Below are positions 36,986-45,071 of a stretch of DNA of 64,000 nucleotides, piece by piece. Location: positions 16,236 to 80,235 of the forward strand of contig JACQVF010000092.1 of assembly GCA_016209885.1 (NCBI GenBank). The letters are read 5' to 3'. The translations under genes were made by a program, and so were the position numbers. The stretch is from Gemmatimonadota bacterium. Its GTDB lineage: Bacteria > Gemmatimonadota > Gemmatimonadetes > Longimicrobiales > Gaopeijiaceae. Each line of letters starts with the position of its first letter. Position 1 is the stretch's first letter. Under the pieces are notes generated by a model. That model worked only from the letters and a program-made list of their open reading frames with translations, did not search any database and was not told the origin of the DNA.

Positions 36986-37011
36986 CACATGGTCCTGATC
37001 ACATGGTCCTG
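36984..37011. repeat. Two tandem copies of a 14-bp repeat at the DUF11 gene start
   Basis: ATCACATGGTCCTG is present at 36984-36997 and again at 36998-37011, without mismatch. The first copy overlaps the start codons of the adhesin-like gene, the second covers its ribosome-binding zone. Confidence 0.8.
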
Positions 37012-37136
37012 GAACGAGGTCAAAGTATTGTGCGGTCAGTTATGGTTGGGATCGGTCTGCAAGCGCCGGCGTACTCGACGCCCGTGCGCCTCTGGGAATC
37101 TCCCGCCCGGTCCCTCGGCGACTGCTTGGTGGACTC

Positions 37137-38414
37137 TCATGATGGCGGTCGTCGCTGCACGCTCCGCCACTCGCTGTGACCGACCTCGCTGCCGTCGGCG
37201 TCGAGCGCGACGACGCGCCATCGCACCCTCCCATCCGGAACGCCGGCCAGAACGAAGGGCGGCACGTCATAGACGCCGACGCCCTCCGCGACGATCGCCG
37301 ACAGCACGCTCTCCCCATCCGCGAGCCGTTGGATCTCCACCCGGTAGCGCCCCGCGCCGCGCTCGGCGACCCAACTGAGGGTCAGCGCAGAATCGGGCGA
37401 CACGAACGCGTCGGGAGGCGGAAGGCGCAAGCGCACGAGCCGGGGAGAAGACAACGCCGATCGTGTCCGGCTCGCTCCGACCACGTATCGCAGCGTGGGC
37501 ATCGGGAAACCAGCGGCCGCGCCGTTGTGAATCACCGTCCGTCCGGCGGCGCTCCCGATTCTGACGTCGCTGCGGCCGTCGTCGGACACCTCGACGCGCA
37601 ACAGGATCATGTACGCTCCGTCCACCGACGTGGGCAGCCGCGCGGGATCCGGGCCGGGCAGCGTGAATCGCCCCGTCGGCAGGAGAAGCACGTTGAATCG
37701 TTCGATCTCGAGGTAGCGGCGTTGAAGCCCGCGCTCGGAGGGCGGCAGCGACCCTTCGGTGAGCAGATCGTAGCGGCTCGGCGGCTCCTCACCGGGGAGC
37801 ACGACTTCCCACCGTCCCCGCAGCCTGCCCGTGCCGGTATACGCGATCTCGGCGAGCAGTGGAGGAGGGCTCTCGCCGCGCGTCACGAACAGAACCGGCG
37901 TCTCCGACTCCAGTCGTAGGCGAACGTTGGTCAAAGCGAAGGGAGCGCTCGCTCCGCCTCCGCCCAGCAGACAGGAGACGACCACGTACTGGTCGGGCCC
38001 AATGCCCTTCCCGGCCGAGCTCACGAACTGGCGGACGTAGAAGAACCGCGACGGCTCTCCAGCGAGCGCGGCCTCGTATGCGCGCTGCGCGACCGATGCA
38101 GGCACGGACATGACGTCCGTGAACACGCCGCCCGACGACACGGTGCGCGCACCGCCGGCGGGAGCCTGCCCATAGATCGTCGCGGGGTCGCACCGCGCTC
38201 CGCGATCCATCGCCTCCACCAGGCGGGCACACCATACCCCTTCCCCAGGCGCGTACCCTGCCACCGCGCTGAACGTGAGAATCGCCGTCGTGGCGCCCTG
38301 TGAGCTCACGCTCACCACGGCCGGCTCCACGCGGATGCCCTCGCTTCGCGTCTGGGCGGCTGCGGTGCTCGGCGCGAGCAGCAGCAGTGCGAACACCGCG
38401 TGCCGAGTCGTCAT
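37137..38414 (-). CDS. Exported hypothetical protein, partner of the island beta-barrel
   Basis: A 425-residue protein. MTTRHAVFALLLLAPSTAAAQ is a clean signal peptide. The body is beta-rich, starting RVEPAVVSVSSQGATTAILTF, with two cysteines (GVWCARL and GARCDPA), then GGVFTDVMSVPASVAQRAYEAA, QYVVVSCLLGGG, FNVLLLPTGRFTLPGPDP, and a final fibronectin-like module (FVSPDSALTLSWVAERGAGRYRVEIQRL). I do not know the family. The start lies 10 nt after the barrel gene's stop, so the two are one transcript; a periplasmic or surface partner of that barrel is the simplest guess. A 151-nt gap separates it from the DUF11 gene. Confidence 0.7.
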   Translation of the reverse strand: MTTRHAVFALLLLAPSTAAAQTRSEGIRVEPAVVSVSSQGATTAILTFSAVAGYAPGEGVWCARLVEAMDRGARCDPATIYGQAPAGGARTVSSGGVFTDVMSVPASVAQRAYEAALAGEPSRFFYVRQFVSSAGKGIGPDQYVVVSCLLGGGGASAPFALTNVRLRLESETPVLFVTRGESPPPLLAEIAYTGTGRLRGRWEVVLPGEEPPSRYDLLTEGSLPPSERGLQRRYLEIERFNVLLLPTGRFTLPGPDPARLPTSVDGAYMILLRVEVSDDGRSDVRIGSAAGRTVIHNGAAAGFPMPTLRYVVGASRTRSALSSPRLVRLRLPPPDAFVSPDSALTLSWVAERGAGRYRVEIQRLADGESVLSAIVAEGVGVYDVPPFVLAGVPDGRVRWRVVALDADGSEVGHSEWRSVQRRPPS

Positions 38415-38424
38415 CGCGCTGCTC

Positions 38425-40578
38425 CTAGAAGAGTCGCAGGGTGAGGCCCGACGCCACGTTCCATGTCCCGAACGCCTGCGTCGGCGGCGCGAAGGAACCG
38501 CCGAGATTGAACAGCTCGCTCGAGTACCGAGCGAACCGCAGAAAGACCTGCCCGCGCGGAGTACCGTCCGTCGCGCGCCAGAGGTTAAAGCCATGCGCGA
38601 TGACCCCCTGCACCGACGACACATGCGTGTCGCTGCCAGCGCCGGGGTCCTCCGTTCTCGAGGCCCTGATGGACCCATCGAGCGTCGTGTTTGCCGTCAC
38701 GCGCCAATTGCCCGTCACCCCCGCTCTCCGCACGTGGTTCACCTGCCCCAGCTCCTGGTTCTCCTGTCTCTCGAGGCCGAGATCCAGTCCCAGCGAGAGG
38801 GTCGAGCCCGCCATCACCCCCACGGCGATGGTGTGCGTCAGCGTCGCGAAGTCCGCCAGCTCGCGGCCCGGCTGGCGGTTGTCCTGGTCGCTCTGATTCA
38901 CGCGGTACGCGAGCTGCCACTGCTTCACTTGCCATTGCACGCTCACATCCTGCACAACGCTGAGCTGGTCGGGAACGTCCGACGCGGTGAAGCCACCGCC
39001 CGTCGGGATACCCGCGCCGAACTGGTGCATACGCTGCTGAGCGTACCAGACGGTCGGCAGCCAGGACGCTCCGCGCGTGATACGAAGGACCGAGGCCAGT
39101 GGAGTACCCAGCGTCACCGATGACGACCGGGTACGACTGGTCAGGAGCGATGCGATCGCATCGAGGTTGTCGGCCGTATTCACCAGCGCCACCTGGACGC
39201 TGACGGCGTCGACATTGCCGCCGATGTCGACGCCGTCACGTTGGATGTCCGATTGCGTGAACGAAGCGACGCTCCGGTAAAGCGGGTCGACGCGCTCGTG
39301 CCGAAGCGCCGCGTTGAGCGTCATGGGTATCGCGCCGAAGACCTTCCGGTCCTGCATCAACCCGACGTAGACCTCGGCGTAGCGCGCGGTCCTACGATGC
39401 GGTTGGAGAGGTACGAGCGAGCTGCCAGAAGAGAGCGGCGGATCCGCGGCGAACTCGGACCTGCTGCTCGCCAGCCCGGCCGCCAGACGTACGCGTTGCG
39501 AAGGCGTGCTCGCAGCGAGCTGCACCCCGTACCCGTCGCTCCGGTCGGCGGATATTATGCCACCTTGCGTGAATCCCGACGTCGCCAGCACCGAGCCACG
39601 CAGCACCGTCGCATCGACGTGCAGCGCGCCGGGCCGCGCGGGGAAAACCTCCAGCGCGAGGCCCGATGAGACGATGCGGTGGTCACCGCGCTCGAGGCCA
39701 ACGATGTTGTCCGTTCCCACGATGCTCGTTCCATTCTCGGCACCCACGGACCATGACACCCGCGGCCCACCGACCACCGCAGTCACGCCGCGGCTCGAGA
39801 ACCCGTTGATCAGGTGACGGTTCATTCCAGCGGACACATGACCCACCGAGAGCACCGTGTTCCGCCCCTCGAAACGAAGCACGTAGTCGGCGAGATCGAT
39901 GCGTGACGCCTGATCACCCTTCTCACCGAAGCGCAAGGCGTCCGCGCGCTCGCCGGCGCCGAGGAGGTGCGTGTCCGAGCTGAGCGACCACCCGTCGCGC
40001 CGGTGCGTCGTCTGCAGGCCGAGCGTTCCCGCGATGGACTGATAGGTCGGCCGGGCCGGCGCCGGTTGCGTGCCCGAGTGTCCTTCCGCGAGTTGGCCCG
40101 TGTTCCGCAGCTCCATTCCCGGATCGATCTGCGCCTTCTCGAACCCGCGAGGTGTCAGCACGCGGATCACCATCCTGGTCAGCTCATTCCAGGCTGGGCC
40201 GTCCACCAGGAAGACCTTGAGCTCGGATTCGCCCGACGGGAGGTCGACGCCATTGGATCGGTACACGAGACCCGACCCCACGGCCTCGAACAACGATGTC
40301 AGATCGGACGTCCCGACGAAAACGGCGATCCGTCCTTCCGCCGCCGTCGGTACCCTGCTGAGCGTCAGCTCGATCGGCGCCCGGGCCGCCACATACCCGT
40401 CGACGGCGAAGGCGGGCGATACGGTGATCGTAGACGACTGCTGTGCGCTGAGCGGGTGCACTGCCAGGAGCGGCAACACCAGCGGCCCCGCCGCGCGCAG
40501 GAGGAGATCGGATCGAACGTGCCTGCGCCGGTTGCGCGAGGCGCACCCTGTGGACGACGCGTGCGACCCGTCGCGCAC
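38425..40578 (-). CDS. Outer-membrane beta-barrel protein of the accessory island
   Basis: A 717-residue protein from the GTG at 40576-40578; the frame is open to a GTG at 40782, but that part is basic low-complexity sequence covering promoter-like DNA. A signal peptide (SDLLLRAAGPLVLPLLAVHPLSAQ) is followed by an Ig-like domain (TVSPAFAVDGYVAARAPIELTLSR). The remaining 500 residues alternate in barrel style and end TWNVASGLTLRLF, with the terminal Phe expected for BAM-dependent insertion. No plug domain or TonB box is seen. Usher-like or porin-like roles are possible; with an adhesin-like protein in the same operon, an export role is tempting but unproven. Confidence 0.72.
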   Translation of the reverse strand: MRDGSHASSTGCASRNRRRHVRSDLLLRAAGPLVLPLLAVHPLSAQQSSTITVSPAFAVDGYVAARAPIELTLSRVPTAAEGRIAVFVGTSDLTSLFEAVGSGLVYRSNGVDLPSGESELKVFLVDGPAWNELTRMVIRVLTPRGFEKAQIDPGMELRNTGQLAEGHSGTQPAPARPTYQSIAGTLGLQTTHRRDGWSLSSDTHLLGAGERADALRFGEKGDQASRIDLADYVLRFEGRNTVLSVGHVSAGMNRHLINGFSSRGVTAVVGGPRVSWSVGAENGTSIVGTDNIVGLERGDHRIVSSGLALEVFPARPGALHVDATVLRGSVLATSGFTQGGIISADRSDGYGVQLAASTPSQRVRLAAGLASSRSEFAADPPLSSGSSLVPLQPHRRTARYAEVYVGLMQDRKVFGAIPMTLNAALRHERVDPLYRSVASFTQSDIQRDGVDIGGNVDAVSVQVALVNTADNLDAIASLLTSRTRSSSVTLGTPLASVLRITRGASWLPTVWYAQQRMHQFGAGIPTGGGFTASDVPDQLSVVQDVSVQWQVKQWQLAYRVNQSDQDNRQPGRELADFATLTHTIAVGVMAGSTLSLGLDLGLERQENQELGQVNHVRRAGVTGNWRVTANTTLDGSIRASRTEDPGAGSDTHVSSVQGVIAHGFNLWRATDGTPRGQVFLRFARYSSELFNLGGSFAPPTQAFGTWNVASGLTLRLF

Positions 40579-40871
40579 GACACCGGAACGCGTCCGCGTC
40601 GATCGCCGGACGAGCGGTGCGCTGCGCGTGAGAGGCAGAGGACGCGGATAATACACCCCACGCGAGCGAAGCGCGCTCGCACGTACGTACGTTGCGTTGT
40701 TGGTGTTGATTGCGCTAACTGCTCCCGTCCTGTGCGCGACGAATGTCTTGGGGCGCTTGGGGCGCGTCGGGAGTCTCTCCACGACACGGTTGCGCGTAAA
40801 AAATGCAAACTTCCAAATATACGGATCCGCAATCGGAACGCAAGGCCCCTGTGGGTTTCCGAATGTAGCGG

Positions 40872-40907
40872 TGAAATAGCTATGCGGAGCTCCGCATAGC
40901 TATTTCA
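40872..40907. promoter_or_regulatory. Perfect 36-bp palindrome
   Basis: Each half is 18 bp with no mismatch and no spacer, centred between 40889 and 40890 (core GGAGCTCC). After three mismatches per side, 5 more base pairs match (40864-40868 with 40911-40915). It lies between the two divergent promoters: its edge is about 29 bp upstream of the minus-strand -35 and 26 bp upstream of the plus-strand -35. This placement suits a shared operator, but a cruciform or element end is also possible. Confidence 0.85.
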
Positions 40908-40933
40908 ATTCTACAGGAGGCAAGTCGGCGCCC

Positions 40934-40962
40934 TTGTCATTCGGCTCCGCACGACCTAAATT
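40934..40962 (+). promoter_or_regulatory. Sigma70-type promoter for the small exported-protein run
   Basis: TTGTCA at 40934-40939 (5 of 6 consensus bases) and TAAATT at 40957-40962 with an exact 17-bp spacer. Transcription would start near 40969, giving a leader of about 300 nt before the ATG at 41277. Confidence 0.55.
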
Positions 40963-41276
40963 AAGAGTTCTGCCCGTGTTTCTTCCGAGACCCGGCCAGT
41001 CGAGTGCACCGGGTCCCCCACCGGCATCGGTCACTCTGACTCGAGCGCGGCGTCGGCGGCCGGTCCACCTGCCGCAGGCGACGCAGATCAGCGAGCGAAA
41101 AGCTCCGTTACCGCGCGTGGCTTTGGACAAGTCCTGTAACGGGGCGTCGAGAAACATTGATTGCTTCGGGTCTGCTGCCGTCGCGAGGGAACTCGCGACG
41201 CAAGACCTTAGATCCGAGTAGCTGCCTAGGCGCGCGGCTCATCGGGCCCACTTCAACGCGCCGTGAGGAGATTCCC

Positions 41277-41798
41277 ATGTACAGCACTACATCACGTTTT
41301 CGAGGATCGTTCACTCGCGCCGGCCTGGTCGTCGCTGTGGCCACCGCGGTCCTGGCGGCGACGCCCCGCTCCGCGTCGGCCGGCGTGATCATCTGCGCGG
41401 GCGGAAAATGCGAGTGGGCGCCGGGCAACTGTAGCATCTACAAGCCCCTGCCCTCCGGCTACCTCTGTGCGGACATCGCCACGGCCGCGCTTCGTAACCC
41501 GCATCTGCTTCGGGATGGAGCGGGCGCATCGTTCATCGACAACGGCAAGACGACCCCCATCATGTCCGACGCCGCCGACGCGCTTCTACAGAAGGCGAGA
41601 GAGGCCGGGAACCGCGCCAGCATCGGCCTACCACCTCGTCCAGCACCAAGTCCACAAGAGATCGCGAAGCTCTGGAAGGACTTCGACGCGGCATTCCATT
41701 CCGGCGACCGCAGGGTGAGCGACACGCGCCTGCAGAGCATCAGCAAGGAGCTGGGGCTGCCGATCGAAACCCAGCCCCGCGGAATGGCTCGCCAGTAA
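41277..41798 (+). CDS. Small exported Cys-rich protein (island run, gene 1)
   Basis: A 173-residue protein. Signal peptide: FTRAGLVVAVATAVLAATPRSASA. Four cysteines follow within 30 residues (VIICAGGKCEWAPGNCSIYK...GYLC), suggesting two disulfides. The rest is helical and charged, with PSPQEIAKLWKDFDAAFHSGD. GAGGAG lies 7 nt before the ATG. A four-Cys cluster just after the signal peptide is also seen in the last gene of this run (44135-44953), hinting at related N-terminal domains. Family unknown. The next gene's strong ribosome site begins right after the stop. Confidence 0.72.
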   Translation: MYSTTSRFRGSFTRAGLVVAVATAVLAATPRSASAGVIICAGGKCEWAPGNCSIYKPLPSGYLCADIATAALRNPHLLRDGAGASFIDNGKTTPIMSDAADALLQKAREAGNRASIGLPPRPAPSPQEIAKLWKDFDAAFHSGDRRVSDTRLQSISKELGLPIETQPRGMARQ

Positions 41799-41813
41799 AA
41801 GGAGGTAACGTTT

Positions 41814-42671
41814 ATGCAAGGCGTCAAGAAAAGAGCATGGCGCCGTCTAATGTCGATCGTTGGAGCAATGAGGAGCTTCTCAATGAAGAACTATCGAATC
41901 CCGGCAATCGTTAGCTTGGCATTGGCGGCAATTAGCGCCGCGACCGTGCTGTCTACGGCGGCCAGCGCCCAGTCGACCGCTGGAACTCCGATTCAGGGGA
42001 CTCCTGTCGGTCTCGAGCATGATCCGGAGGGAGTGCGAATTGACGCGGGCAGGACGGACGCCCGCGGTAATGTCACCGCCAGCAATCTAGCGCCGGGCCG
42101 ATACACGGTCTTCCTCACTGACGCCTCCAAGCTGAAGGCCCCGGTGCGCGTCACGGTCTCCAGTCCGGGCGCCGCCCCCCTGGTGTCCGAGCCGGTCCTG
42201 CCGGCCGAGAGTGGCAGCAGGGCGTACGCGCTCGACAGGAGTGGGAGCCGGCTCGTGGTGATGATCCGCGAATCCCCAAGTCGGGCCGGGTCCGGCGGCC
42301 AGATCACGGTCAATGTCTCGGAGCAAGACATTAACAACGACGGGCAGACCCTTCGAGCGGAGCCCATCCCCGGCATCGACATCATCGTGAGAAAGAAGCC
42401 CGGCGGCGTCCGGGTCGCCGCCACCGTCAGCGACGCGTCGGGCCGGTTCTCCGTGCGTGTGGCTGAGCCAGGCCAATACACGGTCTCGACTGCGTGCCGG
42501 TCCGGAAACGCCTGCCAGCCGCATACGGTCTCGCTCACGGCCTCGGGCGTGCTGCTGAAGCCCAGCGCCGACGGGACGTACGAGTTCAGCGTCGGCGCCC
42601 GCGGACCTGCCGTCCTCACCGGCCAGATCGTGGTTAATAACTCGCCGCCTCGGACGAAGAAGTTGCTCTGA
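41814..42671 (+). CDS. Exported beta-rich protein with MKNYR leader (island run, gene 2)
   Basis: A 285-residue protein from the ATG at 41814, which has GGAGGT at 41801-41806 with 7-nt spacing. A second start at 41883 (MKNYRIPAIVSLALAA) has GAGGAG upstream, and its flank and leader match those of the gene at 44135, so the true start may be either. The signal peptide ends at TAASAQ. The mature part looks like two carboxypeptidase-regulatory-like beta sandwiches: DARGNVTASNLAPGRYTVFL at about 80-100 and VSDASGRFSVRVAEPGQYTVS at about 205-225. Such domains occur in surface and receptor proteins. Probably secreted or surface-exposed; function unknown. Confidence 0.72.
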   Translation: MQGVKKRAWRRLMSIVGAMRSFSMKNYRIPAIVSLALAAISAATVLSTAASAQSTAGTPIQGTPVGLEHDPEGVRIDAGRTDARGNVTASNLAPGRYTVFLTDASKLKAPVRVTVSSPGAAPLVSEPVLPAESGSRAYALDRSGSRLVVMIRESPSRAGSGGQITVNVSEQDINNDGQTLRAEPIPGIDIIVRKKPGGVRVAATVSDASGRFSVRVAEPGQYTVSTACRSGNACQPHTVSLTASGVLLKPSADGTYEFSVGARGPAVLTGQIVVNNSPPRTKKLL

Positions 42672-42839
42672 TGATACACCCTTCGAGCGTCGAACCCATT
42701 CTCAGCCTGCGGCGGCCAGTTGGCTCGCGAGATTCGCTGCAGTGATTGGAGATCGCTGCGGCTGCAGCCCTGAGAGTGCGGGCGGTCCAGATCTGATGTG
42801 CAGGAAAATGCAGGGAACGCAAACCCAAAAAGGGACAAC

Positions 42840-43571
42840 ATGAAGAGCATCATGAGATTCGCATTTCTTGCACTGATTCCTCCGACAGCGACGCCACTCG
42901 TCGGCCCGCCTGCGTTCGCTCAGTCGCGGCCGACAGTCACGATCTCGCAGCCGCCGGCGGCCGGCGCGGCGGGGTCCACGTTCTCCATCACGGAAACGGT
43001 ATGGAATAGCGGAACCAGTCCGAGCGGCAGCGGCACACAGACGCTCTGGCTCGTTCCGGTCGGGGCAGGTGCGGCGCTGACGCTTGGCACGCGCAACGTA
43101 CCCGGCTTACCGGGCGGCGCGCTCTCGACCGCGACGACCACCGTCACGATTCCGGCCAACGCGCCGGCCGGGACGTACGTGATCGGCGCCGGTAGCGCCG
43201 GGTGCGCTGGCAACTGCCTGAAGTCGACGGGCACCATCGCCGTCACGGCGGCGCCAGTGACAGTGACGGTGACGGTCTTTGTGAGCGGCTCTGGCGCGGT
43301 GAGTGGCGGACTCGAATCGGGCGTTTATCAGGGCCAGCATTTTCAAAACTGCAGCCAGTCCGGCGGCCTCGGTTGCGTGACGTCGGGGCCCGCGGGCTCG
43401 GCGTTTGTGCTCTCAGCCACTCCCGGCACCGTGCCGGCCTCCGGCGCGTTTGGGCAGGCCCGCCCGGCGACGTTCGCGGGCTGGAAAGGTTGCACCGGCA
43501 CCGCCCAGGGCACTACCGGGCTTCGCGTGGTGGCGAACACTTCCATCACCTGCACGGCGCAGTTCAAGTAG
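42840..43571 (+). CDS. Exported CARDB/InlB-repeat-like protein (island run, gene 3)
   Basis: A 243-residue protein. The start is MKSIMRFAFLALIPPTATPLVG with AGGGACA upstream; an in-frame ATG at 42798 is less likely. The signal ends at AFAQS. Residues about 35-145 resemble a CARDB-type beta sandwich (VTISQPPAAGAAGSTFSITETVWNSG). Residues 150-243 (VTVFVSGSGAVSGG, SGPAGSAFVLSATPGTVPAS, FAGWKGCTGTA, NTSITCTAQFK) match the pattern of divergent InlB-type repeats, with paired cysteines. These are extracellular binding modules. It would be exported with its neighbours. Confidence 0.7.
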   Translation: MKSIMRFAFLALIPPTATPLVGPPAFAQSRPTVTISQPPAAGAAGSTFSITETVWNSGTSPSGSGTQTLWLVPVGAGAALTLGTRNVPGLPGGALSTATTTVTIPANAPAGTYVIGAGSAGCAGNCLKSTGTIAVTAAPVTVTVTVFVSGSGAVSGGLESGVYQGQHFQNCSQSGGLGCVTSGPAGSAFVLSATPGTVPASGAFGQARPATFAGWKGCTGTAQGTTGLRVVANTSITCTAQFK

Positions 43572-43733
43572 CGAGCGAAGATTGATTCCTGTCTCAACCC
43601 TGGCCAAGCCGCACGGCGGGCCAGCCGCGGGACTCACCGAAACCATCACAACTCGGAGATTCACGTGCAAAGCCCCAGGTCACGCCGTCTCGCATCATTC
43701 ACCAGCGCCATCCACCTCTTCCAGGACGGAATC

Positions 43734-44045
43734 ATGTCCACCCGCGCCCTAGCCGGGCTGTTCGTCGCGTACCTTGCCTTCCCTGGGGCCGCCGCGCTAG
43801 CACAGGGTGGCGGGCAGGCCGTCACTCGCGGGCGCATCGGCGCTACCGCGGCCGCCCTTGGCCGTCACGGGACGTGGAGCCGCGGTCCCGGGGGTAGCGT
43901 CGCCGGTGTCGGTGGGGGCAGGTGGCCACGGAAGCTACTTCCACAGCACCATATTTCCCACCTGCACTGCCAACGGAATGGACAACGGGCTAACCGCCGG
44001 ATCCGCCGGCGCGAACGGTCTCGCCAAATTGACCTGGTAGCGTGA
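43734..44045 (+). CDS. Small exported protein, probably frameshifted (island run, gene 4)
   Basis: Opens with MSTRALAGLFVAYLAFPGAAALAQGGGQ, a signal peptide preceded by GGACGGA. After about residue 45 the frame turns Arg-rich and basic without protein-like character. A different frame over 43900-44040 gives GGHGSYFHSTIFPTCTANGMD and ends GLAKLTW at a stop at 44038-44040. I infer a single indel between about 43860 and 43920 in a gene for a roughly 100-residue exported protein. A sequencing error is also possible. Lies 90 nt before gene 5. Confidence 0.45.
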   Translation: MSTRALAGLFVAYLAFPGAAALAQGGGQAVTRGRIGATAAALGRHGTWSRGPGGSVAGVGGGRWPRKLLPQHHISHLHCQRNGQRANRRIRRRERSRQIDLVA

Positions 44046-44134
44046 AACAAAAGGCCGAACAACTCAACTGACCTTAGTGCGGTCAGAGTTCAGTCGGAGC
44101 TAACATTCACCGTTTTCCCAAGACGAGGTTCTCA

Positions 44135-44953
44135 ATGAAAAACTACAGAATGGCGGCAATCATCAGCTTCGGGTTCGCGGGATTTTTTCCCCCGTCGATC
44201 GCTAACGCGGCTAGTTATTGGCGCATTTGTCTCCCTGAGTGTTACGTGTGCAGGGTCGACGGGGGAGAGGCTGATTGTTATCCTGAGGCAATAATGGCGA
44301 GGAACCCCAAGCAGGGTAACTCCGTGTCACAGGGTACCGCCGGACAATTCGAAAAGGCTAAAGCTGCCGCTCGGACCTCAGGGAAGATGACGGGCAACGC
44401 GGCCAAAGCGGCGGCAATTGCTAAAGAGGCAGCAGCGGGCGCGGCCCCGTCCCTGCAGCAGGCCGGCGCTGGCGGGCGCCCGCCGCAAGCACTTCAGGTC
44501 TCCAAGTCGGCAGCGACTGAGATCGAGGCCATTCTAGACAAGAACAGATTCGGAAGGGAAACCGCGGGCTTCCTGATTCAAGTGCTGCTGGACCACGAAG
44601 GTGGGCTGTTCCCGGGTTATAAGAAAGGTGGAGGGTTTTGCTGGAATGACGATGGCACGTTCTATGGTGATCTGCCCTGCCCCAACACGGCCGCCAAGTC
44701 CAGAGCAACCGCCAGGAGGACGCCAACACCGGCGAACCGTAATCTCCAGGTTGGCACATCCGTAGCGAAGGAAATCGATGCATTCCTGGACAGAAGCACC
44801 ATGTCGAAAGAAACCGCGGGCGTGCTGATCCGAGTACTGCTCAATCACCAGGGCGGATCTTTCCCAGGTTACAGGAAGGGCGGCGGATGGTGCTGGAATG
44901 ACGATGGGACGTTCTACGGCCCGCTACCATGTCCCAAGAAACCCAAGAAATAG
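44135..44953 (+). CDS. Exported protein with a tandemly duplicated 64-residue domain (island run, gene 5)
   Basis: A 272-residue protein. The leader MKNYRMAAIISFGFAGFFPPSIANA matches that of gene 2 at the first five residues and in its DNA flank. Four cysteines follow (32, 36, 39, 48). An Ala/Lys-rich helical linker (60-118) leads to two copies of a domain at 121-184 and 205-268, exactly 84 residues apart. Shared core: ETAGxLIxVLLxH, GGxFPGY, KGGGxCWNDDGTFYG, LPCP, with two cysteines per copy. I do not recognise the domain. Coding GC is visibly below the window average. Its stop is about 155 bp before the right pilC repeat. Confidence 0.75.
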   Translation: MKNYRMAAIISFGFAGFFPPSIANAASYWRICLPECYVCRVDGGEADCYPEAIMARNPKQGNSVSQGTAGQFEKAKAAARTSGKMTGNAAKAAAIAKEAAAGAAPSLQQAGAGGRPPQALQVSKSAATEIEAILDKNRFGRETAGFLIQVLLDHEGGLFPGYKKGGGFCWNDDGTFYGDLPCPNTAAKSRATARRTPTPANRNLQVGTSVAKEIDAFLDRSTMSKETAGVLIRVLLNHQGGSFPGYRKGGGWCWNDDGTFYGPLPCPKKPKK

Positions 44954-45071
44954 GGCTCGTCGTAGACAGCGTGACGGCGGATGACGCGCTGGAGCTCCCG
45001 TTCGGCAAAGAGATCGGGGCCGTTCACGGCAGTCCGAGTTTGCGCCAGAGCGCGGCCCCTCGCGGATCCGA

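Larger units (their letters stand above)
40579..41276. promoter_or_regulatory. Divergent control region of the island
   Basis: About 700 bp between the barrel operon (minus) and the small exported-protein run (plus). It contains a minus-strand promoter candidate (TTGCGT at 40838-40843, 16-bp spacer, TATATT at 40816-40821), a second minus-strand -10 candidate (TATTAT at 40648-40653), a plus-strand promoter at 40934-40962 and the perfect palindrome at 40872-40907. A short ACGTACGTACGT run lies at about 40680. I support no gene in it, though the roughly 300-nt plus-strand leader could hold a regulatory RNA. Confidence 0.5.

Noticed and set aside
40900..41221. Small ORFs on either strand in the divergent control region
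   Set aside because: The minus-strand one ends in the palindrome and the plus-strand one overlaps the promoter; neither has a ribosome site or protein-like composition.
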